Positions 1 through 6,517 of a stretch of 15,229 nucleotides of DNA are shown here, one piece after another. This DNA comes from Flavobacterium sp. UBA807 (GTDB taxonomy: Bacteria > Bacteroidota > Bacteroidia > Flavobacteriales > Flavobacteriaceae). The notes under the pieces were generated by a model, which was not told the DNA's origin, made no database searches, and saw only the letters and a program-made list of their open reading frames with translations. Each line of letters begins with the position of its first letter. Position 1 is the stretch's first letter. The translations under genes and the position numbers were made by a program. The stretch is taken from the NCBI GenBank assembly GCA_002296885.1, contig DBIH01000224.1, forward strand, positions 1-15,229. The letters run 5' to 3'.

Positions 1-37
1 TGCATAAAATTGATTTTACACCTTTTCTTCAAGAGCT

Positions 38-376
38 TTAAATGCCAAAGAATGATTTAATTACTGTTGCTACTACAACCAGGAATACACAACTTCCAAA
101 CCATGCCGCCGCTACTTTCCCAGTATCAGGATCACCACTATTCCATTTCTGATAAACCTTAACTGCACCGATCAAACCAAGCAGCCCTCCAACAGCATAC
201 ATCAGGTCGGCCCCTGAATCAAAATAACTGGTTACCATATCAGTTGCCTCTTCGATACCTGCATTGCCATCCTGGGCAATAGCCTGAGAAACCATAATTG
301 TTAGGATAAAAACTGCAGACGGCGTTAGTACTTTTCGCCAGTTTCTTGCTTTTAAAATCAATCTCCTCTTTTTCAT
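38..376 (-). CDS. traE: Conjugative transposon protein TraE (DUF4134 family)
   Basis: Small membrane protein of the Bacteroidetes conjugative-transposon transfer apparatus, a type IV secretion-like mating channel. From the ATG at 376 it is 112 residues. A basic N-terminus is followed by a hydrophobic signal-like segment (about 18-34) ending in a plausible AIAQ/D cleavage site. The family signature follows: a short amphipathic stretch to SYFDSGADLMYA, a glycine-rich membrane helix at about 58-74 (GGLLGLIGAVKVYQKW), the GDPDTGK turn at 81-87, and a last hydrophobic helix at about 90-108. Length matches the family. A longer reading begins at GTG 382, but the ATG is preferred. In such elements traF (DUF4133) follows; an ATG at 3-5 on this strand could be its start, but only five bases are visible. 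The hydrophobic pattern and GDPDT motif make the assignment firm; the role is known for the family. Confidence 0.9.
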   Translation of the reverse strand: MKKRRLILKARNWRKVLTPSAVFILTIMVSQAIAQDGNAGIEEATDMVTSYFDSGADLMYAVGGLLGLIGAVKVYQKWNSGDPDTGKVAAAWFGSCVFLVVVATVIKSFFGI

Positions 377-426
377 ACACACTTATTTTAAATAATAATT
401 AATCAGAAAAAACTCCATCCGCTTCC

Positions 427-909
427 TTACATCCACAACCTTTTCACCTCATCGTCTTCCAGGCGGATGGAGCAATTCAACTCAATTTCATTTGTGATAA
501 TATTATTGATTGAAGCTGTGTAGGCAGAATACCTCAACTGGGGATATTCTTTCAGCAGCAATTGAAGACCTGTAATAATTTCTTCTCTGATGTATTCATG
601 CTCCGCATACCGCTGTATACTTTCCTTTATCTTTTCAACCAAGTCAAATGAATCAGTTGAAATATCACCAGTGTAAGCAAGTTTTTCTGGAGATGCTGAA
701 CCAGTATCATTAAATAGTGATACTGATTCTTTACCAGTAACAGAGACTTCTTGTTTCAATCCAATATTAGAAGGAAAGCGCTTTTGCAACGCATTTGTTA
801 TTAAAGAAATCTCTTTCCTGTAATAAAGCAAAACAATCACAATGTAATAAATGACAACAATAGTCAATAAGGCGGTGGCATAGCTTGCCCAGCTAATTTT
901 TTGTATCAT
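427..909 (-). CDS. One-TM hypothetical protein upstream of traE
   Basis: Unrecognised protein of about 160 residues, starting at the ATG at 909; a TTG at 918 would add three residues. An N-terminal membrane segment lies at about 8-30 (aromatic and Ile/Val rich, ending YYRKE). A soluble, charged domain of about 130 residues follows, probably cytoplasmic by the positive-inside rule. The soluble part begins with a polar, Ser/Thr-rich linker. It then appears helical (LVEKIKESIQRYAEHEYIREE), followed by a possible strand-rich end with ELNCSIRL. It lies 50 bp upstream of traE on the same strand and is probably co-transcribed, so a structural or accessory role in the mating apparatus is the natural guess. 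No catalytic motif is visible. Confidence 0.7.
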   Translation of the reverse strand: MIQKISWASYATALLTIVVIYYIVIVLLYYRKEISLITNALQKRFPSNIGLKQEVSVTGKESVSLFNDTGSASPEKLAYTGDISTDSFDLVEKIKESIQRYAEHEYIREEIITGLQLLLKEYPQLRYSAYTASINNIITNEIELNCSIRLEDDEVKRLWM

Positions 910-967
910 AACACACAATTTTCAAACGCACAAAATCAGCAATAATAAATCTTACAAGTAGTCATGA

Positions 968-1381
968 CTACTTTTTGATCAAACCTGGTCTGAGTAATGT
1001 TCTTATATTTCCGGTAAGGAAAATAAGGGATAGCAAACAGAATAAAATAACGGTAGAAAACGGGATGAACTGATAAAACGTGCTGACATTATATCGTTGT
1101 TCATCATTGAAGAAAAAAAGAAATAAAGAAAATAACATACATATTGCTCCGATAATATTCAACAAATAAATGGAACTGGCCTGTTTTCTTTGCGTAATCA
1201 ATAAACCCGGAACAAGCAATGCAATACCTGCCATTCCTAATAGTGAATGAATAGTGCCATGCGTTACTCCCATGAGCAAATAAATAATATAAAATCCTCC
1301 TATATGCTCACCGCTTATCAGTACTATCATGAAACTGATCATTACAGCTAAAGGATGCGTGATAATATTTTTGAGTGTCAT
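968..1381 (-). CDS. Four-TM hypothetical membrane protein
   Basis: Very hydrophobic 137-residue protein starting at an ATG (1379-1381) and ending in TAG. Four hydrophobic segments can be placed at about 10-24, 28-62 (probably two helices or one long hairpin), 71-91 and 105-124, with a short basic C-terminus (RTLLRPGLIKK). The third segment is followed by a short polar loop containing NDEQRYN. No family is recognised. It sits between the TraE-side genes and a lipoprotein gene, all on the minus strand. A repeat-bearing gap of 123 bp separates it from the lipoprotein gene, so it may start its own transcript. A function in transfer, or as a small inner-membrane accessory, is only guesswork. Confidence 0.7.
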   Translation of the reverse strand: MTLKNIITHPLAVMISFMIVLISGEHIGGFYIIYLLMGVTHGTIHSLLGMAGIALLVPGLLITQRKQASSIYLLNIIGAICMLFSLFLFFFNDEQRYNVSTFYQFIPFSTVILFCLLSLIFLTGNIRTLLRPGLIKK

Positions 1382-1418
1382 GATTTTAGTATTTATAAAA
1401 TTTACTTAGTTATGTTGA

Positions 1419-1490
1419 TTTGCTCACACCTTTAATGCAGTACAAGTGTGCGACGCAACGAAGCTTAATAGTTATTCAAATGCCTGGCCC
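1419..1490 (+). repeat. Dispersed intergenic repeat, copy 1 (TGCGACGCA core)
   Basis: First of four intergenic copies of a roughly 70-75 bp repeat. It shares with the copy at 5546-5617 (read in reverse) the left block TTTGCTCA, the central block AAGTGTGCGACGCAACGA, then GCT, GTTATT and a terminal GGC block in the same order. The 9-bp core at 1449-1457 is palindromic apart from its central base. It lies in the 123-bp gap between the lipoprotein and four-TM protein genes. Confidence 0.6.
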
Positions 1491-1504
1491 AAAAAAATCT
1501 TCTA

Positions 1505-2887
1505 CTAGTTACATGGGCCATTACTATTGCCTACCCATCCAAATACACCAGGCAAAGTAATGTTGGCTGCTTCAGACCCGCCTTCTTCTTTCATTGAAAA
1601 GAGCTTTTGATATAAGCCTTGTGGCGTATTGGTTCCGGCAGGTGCCATGCCACCCGGAATATCATACTTTGGAATTACGATTGGCTCACCCGGTCTTACA
1701 AAATTAAAAATATGCAAAGCAAAGTCTGTACAATTATTTTCGTCAATATCATACTTGATGGAGTTTTTGAGATACAGCATTTCGTTGATAATTGATTGCA
1801 ATTCTTCAGGTGTTAACGACATCTTTAATGAGGCATTAAATTCATGGCCAGCATTATCTACAAATTTTCCAGGAATAGGTGCAGGCGTTGCGATAGACTT
1901 CCAACCCTGGTTTGGATAAAAGCCAATATTCTGTTGAATACTTTGCGTTCCATTTGATTTTTTTATCTGCAAAAAACTATGACCAGGTGAACCATTTTCC
2001 CAATTAAAAAAAGTATTCGGTTCACCATCAACAGGCAGATCTGAAAATATTTCTATACTGCACGTTGAGCCTGCGTCTGCGATGGTGCTGAAACATTTTA
2101 AATAGGCATCTAATGCAATTGCCGCCACTGATTCAACAGGTTCATATTCTATCACTCTTGTATCATCAGAAGGTATATCATCGTCAGTCGGCATACCATT
2201 GCCATCATCATTATATTCGGGGTAATGTGTTGTTCCTTCAAACGGATCAAGCGGACTGTAATAACCATAACCGCCAGTGCTGCTACCCCCGCCAGTATTT
2301 GTTGAACCTCCGTAAATATCATAACCAGTGCTTCCATAAATATCTATTAAACTCATCCAGTCACTCCAACTAATATAAGTAGGATAAATATAGCTTACTA
2401 CAATAACCTCTGGCAATGTATTGCTGTCGTCAGCTTTTACAAAATCATTGCTGTTGTTATTTTTTTCTTTATTAACTATGAAGCCATTGATTATTTTATG
2501 TTGCTTTATTTCCTTTTGCTTTAATGAGCTAATGCGAATATTTCCAGTTAAGTTCTTATTGGTTTTGTCTTTGTTGTCGTTTTTAATATTCACAACAACG
2601 CCGCTTAAACAGTTTCCCTTTTCATCCGTATTGATCAATAGAAAGGCTTCTTTTATACTCGTTCCTTTAAAAGGTATTCTTATAAAATTGATGCGACCAC
2701 TATCCAGTACAGAGCGGATGGCATGATCAAAGTCCACAGTGGATAAAGGAATGTTTTCGAGACTGTCTTTGAGAAATATTTCTACTTTAGAAATATCATG
2801 AGCAGTCTTTCCCTGTACTAAATCATTTGATTTTTTGCATGCTGCAAATAATAACAGCGACAATGAAATGATAATGGTGTTTTTCAT
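1505..2887 (-). CDS. Secreted lipoprotein with papain-like His...Cys C-terminal region
   Basis: A 460-residue protein starting with a textbook lipoprotein signal peptide: MKNT, a hydrophobic core and the lipobox LFAAC with the lipidated cysteine at residue 17. It is therefore expected to be anchored to a membrane and face the periplasm or outside. Residues 18-180 form an unrecognised domain, and residues about 190-212 are a Gly/Ser/Tyr-rich linker. The C-terminal part carries SPGHSFLQI (His303) and, 83 residues later, ENNCTDFALHIFN (Cys386). This His-before-Cys order with NC-x-DF-A resembles circularly permuted papain-like (NlpC/P60- or LRAT-like) hydrolases, where the pair forms the active site. 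That comparison is an inference from motifs; the family itself is not recognised. It may be a cell-wall or lipid hydrolase, or a toxin. It stands alone, with a repeat copy downstream. Confidence 0.75.
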   Translation of the reverse strand: MKNTIIISLSLLLFAACKKSNDLVQGKTAHDISKVEIFLKDSLENIPLSTVDFDHAIRSVLDSGRINFIRIPFKGTSIKEAFLLINTDEKGNCLSGVVVNIKNDNKDKTNKNLTGNIRISSLKQKEIKQHKIINGFIVNKEKNNNSNDFVKADDSNTLPEVIVVSYIYPTYISWSDWMSLIDIYGSTGYDIYGGSTNTGGGSSTGGYGYYSPLDPFEGTTHYPEYNDDGNGMPTDDDIPSDDTRVIEYEPVESVAAIALDAYLKCFSTIADAGSTCSIEIFSDLPVDGEPNTFFNWENGSPGHSFLQIKKSNGTQSIQQNIGFYPNQGWKSIATPAPIPGKFVDNAGHEFNASLKMSLTPEELQSIINEMLYLKNSIKYDIDENNCTDFALHIFNFVRPGEPIVIPKYDIPGGMAPAGTNTPQGLYQKLFSMKEEGGSEAANITLPGVFGWVGNSNGPCN

Positions 2888-2959
2888 AACAGCAACTTTT
2901 AATGATGATGTAAAAATATGTTGGAGTAACTATGTTTAGAATTGATAAAAGTCAATTAA

Positions 2960-3523
2960 TTAAACCTTGCTTCTGATGCGGCTAAGGGTTTCTTCAGTGA
3001 TGCCGAGATAAGATGCCAGGTATTTAGATGGTACTCTTTGTATTAATTCAGGATGCTTTTCCATAAGGAAATCATAGCGTTCAAAAGATCGTTGCATTCT
3101 TATGGAATATAATCTTTGTTCGCTCAGTGTATAGTATTGTTCTGTAAGAACGCGACCAATAAAATTGAATTCAGGAAATGTTTTATAGATGTGTTGCAAC
3201 TCGTCATAAGTTATATAATGTATAATGCAATCTTCCAATGCCTGTATGCTTTCATTACTGCTCTGTTGTGTAAAAAAACTTTCTACAGAAATAATCACAT
3301 CACATTCTTTCATAAACCAGGAACATATTTCTTTATCATCTTTCAGATAGAAACATCTGAGTAAGCCTTTCTCAATAAAGCATATTTCTTTGCTTACCCG
3401 GCCCTGCTTTAGTAAGTATTCTTTGCGGGAAAGTTCTTTTGTTTTTAAAACGATGAAAAGGTGATCTTGCAACACCCTTGAGAGTGGGTGAATAGATTGC
3501 AGGTAACCAATGAGGTTTTCCAT
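2960..3523 (-). CDS. Crp/Fnr-family transcriptional regulator
   Basis: Cytoplasmic one-component regulator of 187 residues from the ATG at 3523 (MENLIGYLQSIHPLS); a TTG at 3532 would add three residues. An N-terminal cyclic-nucleotide-binding-type beta-roll spans about 15-115, including the family-like KEYLLKQG and FIEKGLLRCFY segments. A long connecting helix runs at about 120-150. The C-terminal winged helix at about 162-187 contains VPSKYLASYLGITEETLSRIR, a standard Crp recognition helix. The cAMP-binding arginine/serine signature is not evident, as is usual for Bacteroidetes members, so the ligand cannot be named. It is a lone gene on the minus strand with 198 bp of non-coding sequence before its start. 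Its target is unknown, but two Crp-like palindromes occur 4.6 kb away upstream of the GAPS4-like operon. Confidence 0.88.
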   Translation of the reverse strand: MENLIGYLQSIHPLSRVLQDHLFIVLKTKELSRKEYLLKQGRVSKEICFIEKGLLRCFYLKDDKEICSWFMKECDVIISVESFFTQQSSNESIQALEDCIIHYITYDELQHIYKTFPEFNFIGRVLTEQYYTLSEQRLYSIRMQRSFERYDFLMEKHPELIQRVPSKYLASYLGITEETLSRIRSKV

Positions 3524-3721
3524 AGCTGACAACTTTAGGTTATAAAATAATTTCTAGCTGCACAAATGTCTTTGCCGGTGTTTCGTTGCGAAAAGTTATC
3601 AAATAAAATAAAACAAAACCTGTGCAAACGGGAGTAAAAGTTGTTATATCGGGAGTATGTTTGATATTGGTATTATATCAGCATAAAATTAAAATCATTC
3701 GAAGTATTCAATTTATAAAGA

Positions 3722-4738
3722 TTATGATTTCCTGAACCTTTCACTCAATTCCTGTAATCGCTGTATCAGATGGTCATATTCAAGTGTTTCTCCGTAAATC
3801 ATATTCTCTCTCATTTCTTCGTAATCTTTTTTATAACTGTCTCTAACATCTTCAGGGGGAAGGAATGTAATGGTTGTTTTATCAAGTGTGTTATAATCCA
3901 TCCAATTGAACCTTGAATATTTTGAGCGATGGGCAACAATGGCATCATACAATACCAGATTCTCCAAAGCCATTTTCCCATATTCAGTGTCCATTATTTT
4001 CTCAATATCATATAAATGGCGTGACATTCTATCAGCCCTGATGGTTTTACCTGCAACAGGTTTCAGAAATTCTTCATGTAACAAAAATGTCTTTTCCAAA
4101 AATGTTTTTTGTGGTTCCATTACTGTTACATCAAATGCTGTTTCAGCATAAGCGGGATTAGGGTAAATCTCAAACAGTAAAGACTGTACAGGCATAACAC
4201 TATGTGGCTCATTCAACGATCTTACACCTACTTCAATCTTTACCTGGTCTTCGAGGTAAGGGTTTTTATCATACAGCGATCCATATTTTACAAACAGTGT
4301 TTGTGGATCAGTATCAGGCATATCATCTTTTACAATGGCAGCTTCAACAATGATTGTTCCGGCTACAATACCCATTGTTGCAAATTCATTTTCCAATGCC
4401 TCTTTCAGATTTTCACTCGTATAAGCACATCCTTTTTTCTTTAATCTTGCCAGGTAGCCACTTCCGGGATTTTCTTCATACTGCATTCCAAAAGCTTCGG
4501 GGCTTAATGCAATATCTATATCTTCTGAAAATCGCTCTATCAGTTTCCAGCACTTGCTTAGTGAAGTACCACCTTTAAATACAAGATGCTTTGCTGCTGG
4601 TATTTGAAACAAAGCTTTTAAGGTCAATGTTACCCACCAATCCTTTTCAATTGCTTTTGCCTGTATACCACTTTTAAATGCAGCCTGGTCAATACTAATC
4701 TTTCTTTGTTCATCCGTTAAGTTTAGCCATCCTGTCAT
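3722..4738 (-). CDS. AbiEii/AbiGii-type nucleotidyltransferase toxin (type IV TA), system 1
   Basis: Toxin component of an AbiE-type abortive-infection/toxin-antitoxin pair, 338 residues. Members are DNA polymerase beta-like nucleotidyltransferases; related toxins attach nucleotides to tRNA or other targets and stop growth. Visible motifs: FKGGTSLSK at 55-62 (the GS/GT motif), SEDIDIAL at 71-78 (the two metal-binding aspartates), QVKIEVGVR at about 165-173 (third acidic strand), and KTFLEK followed by RMSRHLYDI at about 211-245, the lysine/arginine-aspartate motif near the C-terminus. The catalytic set looks intact. Its ATG (4736-4738) lies inside the end of the antitoxin gene, a 29-bp overlap, so the two are translationally coupled. 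The antitoxin-then-toxin order matches AbiE operons. Confidence 0.88.
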   Translation of the reverse strand: MTGWLNLTDEQRKISIDQAAFKSGIQAKAIEKDWWVTLTLKALFQIPAAKHLVFKGGTSLSKCWKLIERFSEDIDIALSPEAFGMQYEENPGSGYLARLKKKGCAYTSENLKEALENEFATMGIVAGTIIVEAAIVKDDMPDTDPQTLFVKYGSLYDKNPYLEDQVKIEVGVRSLNEPHSVMPVQSLLFEIYPNPAYAETAFDVTVMEPQKTFLEKTFLLHEEFLKPVAGKTIRADRMSRHLYDIEKIMDTEYGKMALENLVLYDAIVAHRSKYSRFNWMDYNTLDKTTITFLPPEDVRDSYKKDYEEMRENMIYGETLEYDHLIQRLQELSERFRKS

Positions 4739-5342
4739 CAGTGCTTTCTTTTAGAAGTTTAACAATATAGTCATTAACCTTTGCCGGTGCAAGTTTCAGG
4801 TCATGCCGCAGCTTTTTTGGATCTTCTTTTAGCAGTAATGCTTTAATACGCTCTTTACTTGTTGCATCTATTTTAATCGTATTAATATCTTCCAATGCCT
4901 GTATTACCAAACTGCTTATTTTACCTATCGTGGCAAGTTTCTTTGGCTTGGTTGCTTTGAACTTAATAAATGTGTTCCCTACTTTTATTTGTCTTGGCGC
5001 TCCATCTGTAAGATACACAAGCTTTGTAGGTACCTGTGTTGTTAATCCCAGTTTATGCAGAGCATAAGCTCCTGCAGGTTTTATGCGTACTTTTTCTTTT
5101 TTAGCGATGGCTTCGGCAATGACTTCTGCTGATGGATAAATAATACCAAACAAAGGGTCCTTTTTTGGTTTTACATAAATGCCATGCGCAAGTCGCTGTA
5201 TCTTTTCTTCCTTGGTCAATCTTGACAGGGCCATCTTTATAGCTCCTTCACTGCCCTCTCCACGGAAGTCAATGGGAAAAATAAGATCACCCGGCTTATA
5301 TCTTGCCAGGGCTCTTTCAATATTGTTGTGCAGTGTTGCCAT
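4710..5342 (-). CDS. AbiEi-like antitoxin, DUF6088 type, system 1
   Basis: Antitoxin and likely autorepressor of the first AbiE pair. From the ATG at 5342 it has 210 residues (MATLHNNIERALARYKPGD). A TTG at 5360 would extend it by six residues, but that stretch falls within the upstream repeat, so the ATG is preferred. Residues 1-58 form a winged-helix domain (AIKMALSRLTKEEKIQRLAHGIYVKP). Next comes a block typical of DUF6088/AbiEi proteins at about 70-120 (PSAEVIAEAIAKKE, AGAYALHKLGL, TKLVYLTDGA, RQI). The basic C-terminal part of about 70 residues is usual for the toxin-neutralising region. It overlaps the toxin gene. Upstream lie two identical 19-bp repeats, which AbiEi-like proteins would be expected to bind. 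Confidence 0.83.
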   Translation of the reverse strand: MATLHNNIERALARYKPGDLIFPIDFRGEGSEGAIKMALSRLTKEEKIQRLAHGIYVKPKKDPLFGIIYPSAEVIAEAIAKKEKVRIKPAGAYALHKLGLTTQVPTKLVYLTDGAPRQIKVGNTFIKFKATKPKKLATIGKISSLVIQALEDINTIKIDATSKERIKALLLKEDPKKLRHDLKLAPAKVNDYIVKLLKESTDDRMAKLNG

Positions 5343-5353
5343 TGTTACAAAAG

Positions 5354-5372
5354 TACGCAAAAAGGTAACAAA
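5354..5372 (+). promoter_or_regulatory. Putative antitoxin operator, proximal repeat
   Basis: The 19-bp sequence TACGCAAAAAGGTAACAAA, repeated identically at 5397-5415 (43 bp apart, about four helical turns). It lies 12-30 bp before the ATG of the DUF6088 antitoxin (reading on the minus strand). Position and repetition suggest an autoregulatory operator bound by the antitoxin winged helix, as known for AbiEi; this is inferred. Confidence 0.5.
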
Positions 5373-5396
5373 GCAACGTATAAAATGTTACAATTT

Positions 5397-5415
5397 TACG
5401 CAAAAAGGTAACAAA
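5397..5415 (+). promoter_or_regulatory. Putative antitoxin operator, distal repeat
   Basis: Second identical copy of the 19-bp repeat. It overlaps the likely -7 element (5413-5420) of the minus-strand promoter of the AbiE operon, so a bound repressor would block the polymerase. A degenerate relative of the same sequence sits downstream of the promoter of the second AbiE system (6470-6489). Confidence 0.5.
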
Positions 5416-5442
5416 ATATATTGTAAATAGCTTATTATCAAA
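5413..5442 (-). promoter_or_regulatory. Bacteroidetes-type promoter of AbiE system 1
   Basis: On the minus strand TTTG (5439-5442) is followed after 18 bases by TATATTTT (5413-5420), near the Bacteroidetes consensus TTTG-N19-TAnnTTTG. Transcription would start around 5405, giving a leader of about 60 bases to the antitoxin ATG. The distal repeat overlaps the -7 box. Confidence 0.4.
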
Positions 5443-5503
5443 CACTAATGAAAAATAGGCTCGTAAGAAGAAGTGAAATGAAAAAATTAATGCCCTGAAA
5501 CTA

Positions 5504-5553
5504 TGCGTCGCACAATAGCTCGTTTGAGTTTGACAGTATTTTTATGAGCCTGG
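5504..5553 (+). repeat. Dispersed intergenic repeat, copy 2 (degenerate)
   Basis: Core TGCGTCGCA at 5504-5512, followed by CAATAGCTC and, about 30 bases on, GCCTGG. In the plus orientation it parallels the copies at 1449 and 14897. It faces copy 3 and shares its terminal GCCTGG block with it, so the two form an inverted pair around 5548-5553. Confidence 0.45.
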
Positions 5554-5617
5554 TATTAATAACAGATAGCAGCATCGTTGCGTCGCACACTTCAACACCT
5601 GTGCCGAAATGAGCAAA
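5546..5617 (-). repeat. Dispersed intergenic repeat, copy 3
   Basis: Read on the minus strand this contains TTTGCTCA, GTGTGCGACGCAACGA, TGCT, GTTATT and CCAGGC in the same order as copy 1 (1419-1490). The core is at 5579-5587. It lies in the 345-bp gap between the AbiE antitoxin start and the 83-residue gene's stop. Apart from the antitoxin promoter and repeats, nothing else is evident in that gap. Confidence 0.55.
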
Positions 5618-5687
5618 CAGAGTGGACAGTATGATGCAAGCAAATCAATAAGTCTAACAATTTGTTGAACTATTATAAACATCTGTT

Positions 5688-5939
5688 TTATGCGAGTATA
5701 GATTCAATCTTTTGTTGAATTATACCAAGCAATGCTGTATCAATTTTTGCTAATTGCTTTTCATCCTGGTGGTGCATCGTTACTGCACGATAACTTCCTT
5801 CTTCATCCGGTTCAAAGAAAACTTCTGTTTCATTTATCAGTACAAGAAACTTGTGCGAATAACCTTGTAAAATTAACCGGGCTTTGAAATGATGTTCCTG
5901 CCCTTTATAATTAACGCTTAACGTAAATTCATCTGTCAT
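5688..5939 (-). CDS. Small hypothetical protein (83 aa)
   Basis: An 83-residue acidic cytoplasmic protein starting at ATG 5937-5939. Predicted strands dominate the first 55 residues (EFTLSVNYKGQEHHFKARLIL, KFLVLINETEVFFEPDEEGSYRAVT). A C-terminal helix follows (KQLAKIDTALLGIIQQKIESIL). It has no signal peptide or membrane segment, and the family is not recognised by name. It begins three bases after the stop of the RRM protein gene, so the two are almost certainly co-transcribed. The RRM partner suggests a housekeeping or RNA-related job rather than a mobile-element function, but the sequence shows no catalytic residues. Confidence 0.7.
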   Translation of the reverse strand: MTDEFTLSVNYKGQEHHFKARLILQGYSHKFLVLINETEVFFEPDEEGSYRAVTMHHQDEKQLAKIDTALLGIIQQKIESILA

Positions 5940-5942
5940 ACA

Positions 5943-6272
5943 TTAGTAACGGTTACGATCCCTGTTATATCCACCTTTGTTGTTTCCGCCACCCTTGTTG
6001 CCACCACGATAACCGCCACCCGTATTGCTCTTTCTTTCTTCTGCTACTTTAACGGTAAGACGTCTGCCGCTCAATTCAGAGTCACTTATTTCTTTCATTG
6101 CTTTTTCTGCCGCTGCATTGTCAGGCATTTCCACAAATCCAAAGCCCCGGCTCTTCCCGGTTTCTTTATCGTGAATTACCCTGGCGGAAATTACTTCACC
6201 AAATTCTTCAAATAGTTCTTTTAATTCCTGGTCGTCCACATCAAATGGAAGACCTGCTATAAAAAGGTTCAT
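5943..6272 (-). CDS. RRM RNA-binding protein with glycine-rich tail
   Basis: A 109-residue single-RRM RNA-binding protein of the bacterial/cyanobacterial Rbp type. Visible signatures are RNP2 LFIAGLPF at 3-10 and RNP1 KSRGFGFVEM at 40-49, with the loop HDKETGKS just before, then a closing strand GRRLTVKVAEE at about 69-79. Residues 84-109 are a Gly/Asn/Arg-rich tail (GGGYRGGNKGGG, ending RDRNRY), typical of glycine-rich RNA chaperones. The start is the ATG at 6270-6272 because the RRM begins right there. An in-frame extension to 6377 would add 35 residues unlike the family. Such proteins often respond to cold or act as RNA chaperones; here that is only by analogy. It separates the two AbiE systems. 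Confidence 0.92.
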   Translation of the reverse strand: MNLFIAGLPFDVDDQELKELFEEFGEVISARVIHDKETGKSRGFGFVEMPDNAAAEKAMKEISDSELSGRRLTVKVAEERKSNTGGGYRGGNKGGGNNKGGYNRDRNRY

Positions 6273-6436
6273 TGCTGTATTTTTAATAAAAGTACAGAAC
6301 TTATAATGATCCTGCTTTATGGTAATATGAAGTTTACAGCATAATAATCGACATATTATAACTAAAATGGCACTCACTATTTTTATATACCATTACTACC
6401 GCAGCAAGAAAGAGGAATGAAATCTGTAATTAAAAG

Positions 6437-6467
6437 TTTGTAAAAATTAAAGTAATTCATAAGTTTA
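6437..6467 (+). promoter_or_regulatory. Bacteroidetes-type promoter of AbiE system 2
   Basis: TTTG at 6437-6440, exactly 19 bases, then TAAGTTTA at 6460-6467, an excellent match to TTTG-N19-TAnnTTTG. The expected transcript start is near 6474, about 44 bases before the AbiEi ATG, inside a sequence resembling the operators of system 1. Confidence 0.6.
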
Positions 6468-6469
6468 CA

Positions 6470-6489
6470 TCCGCAAAAGGGGACAAACG
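6470..6489 (+). promoter_or_regulatory. Possible AbiEi operator, related to system 1 repeats
   Basis: TCCGCAAAAGGGGACAAACG aligns with the system 1 repeat TACGCAAAAAGGTAACAAA: CGCAAAA, GG, A and CAAA are shared, with one base missing. It lies directly downstream of the -7 box, where a repressor would act. The similarity is short and could be chance. Confidence 0.3.
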
Positions 6490-6517
6490 ACATCCCTTAT
6501 AGCGAATGAAAACTTAA

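Noticed and set aside
1629..1919. 96-codon open frame on the plus strand inside the lipoprotein gene
   Set aside because: It lies fully antisense to a gene with a clear signal peptide and conserved-looking C-terminus, and its translation has no recognisable features.
5354..5415. CRISPR repeat
   Set aside because: Only two copies of 19 bp with a 24-bp gap lying over a promoter, and no cas gene; an operator explains them better.
6273..6377. 35-residue N-terminal extension of the RRM protein
   Set aside because: The RRM begins exactly at the ATG at 6272; the extension is Cys/Ile-rich and unlike the family.
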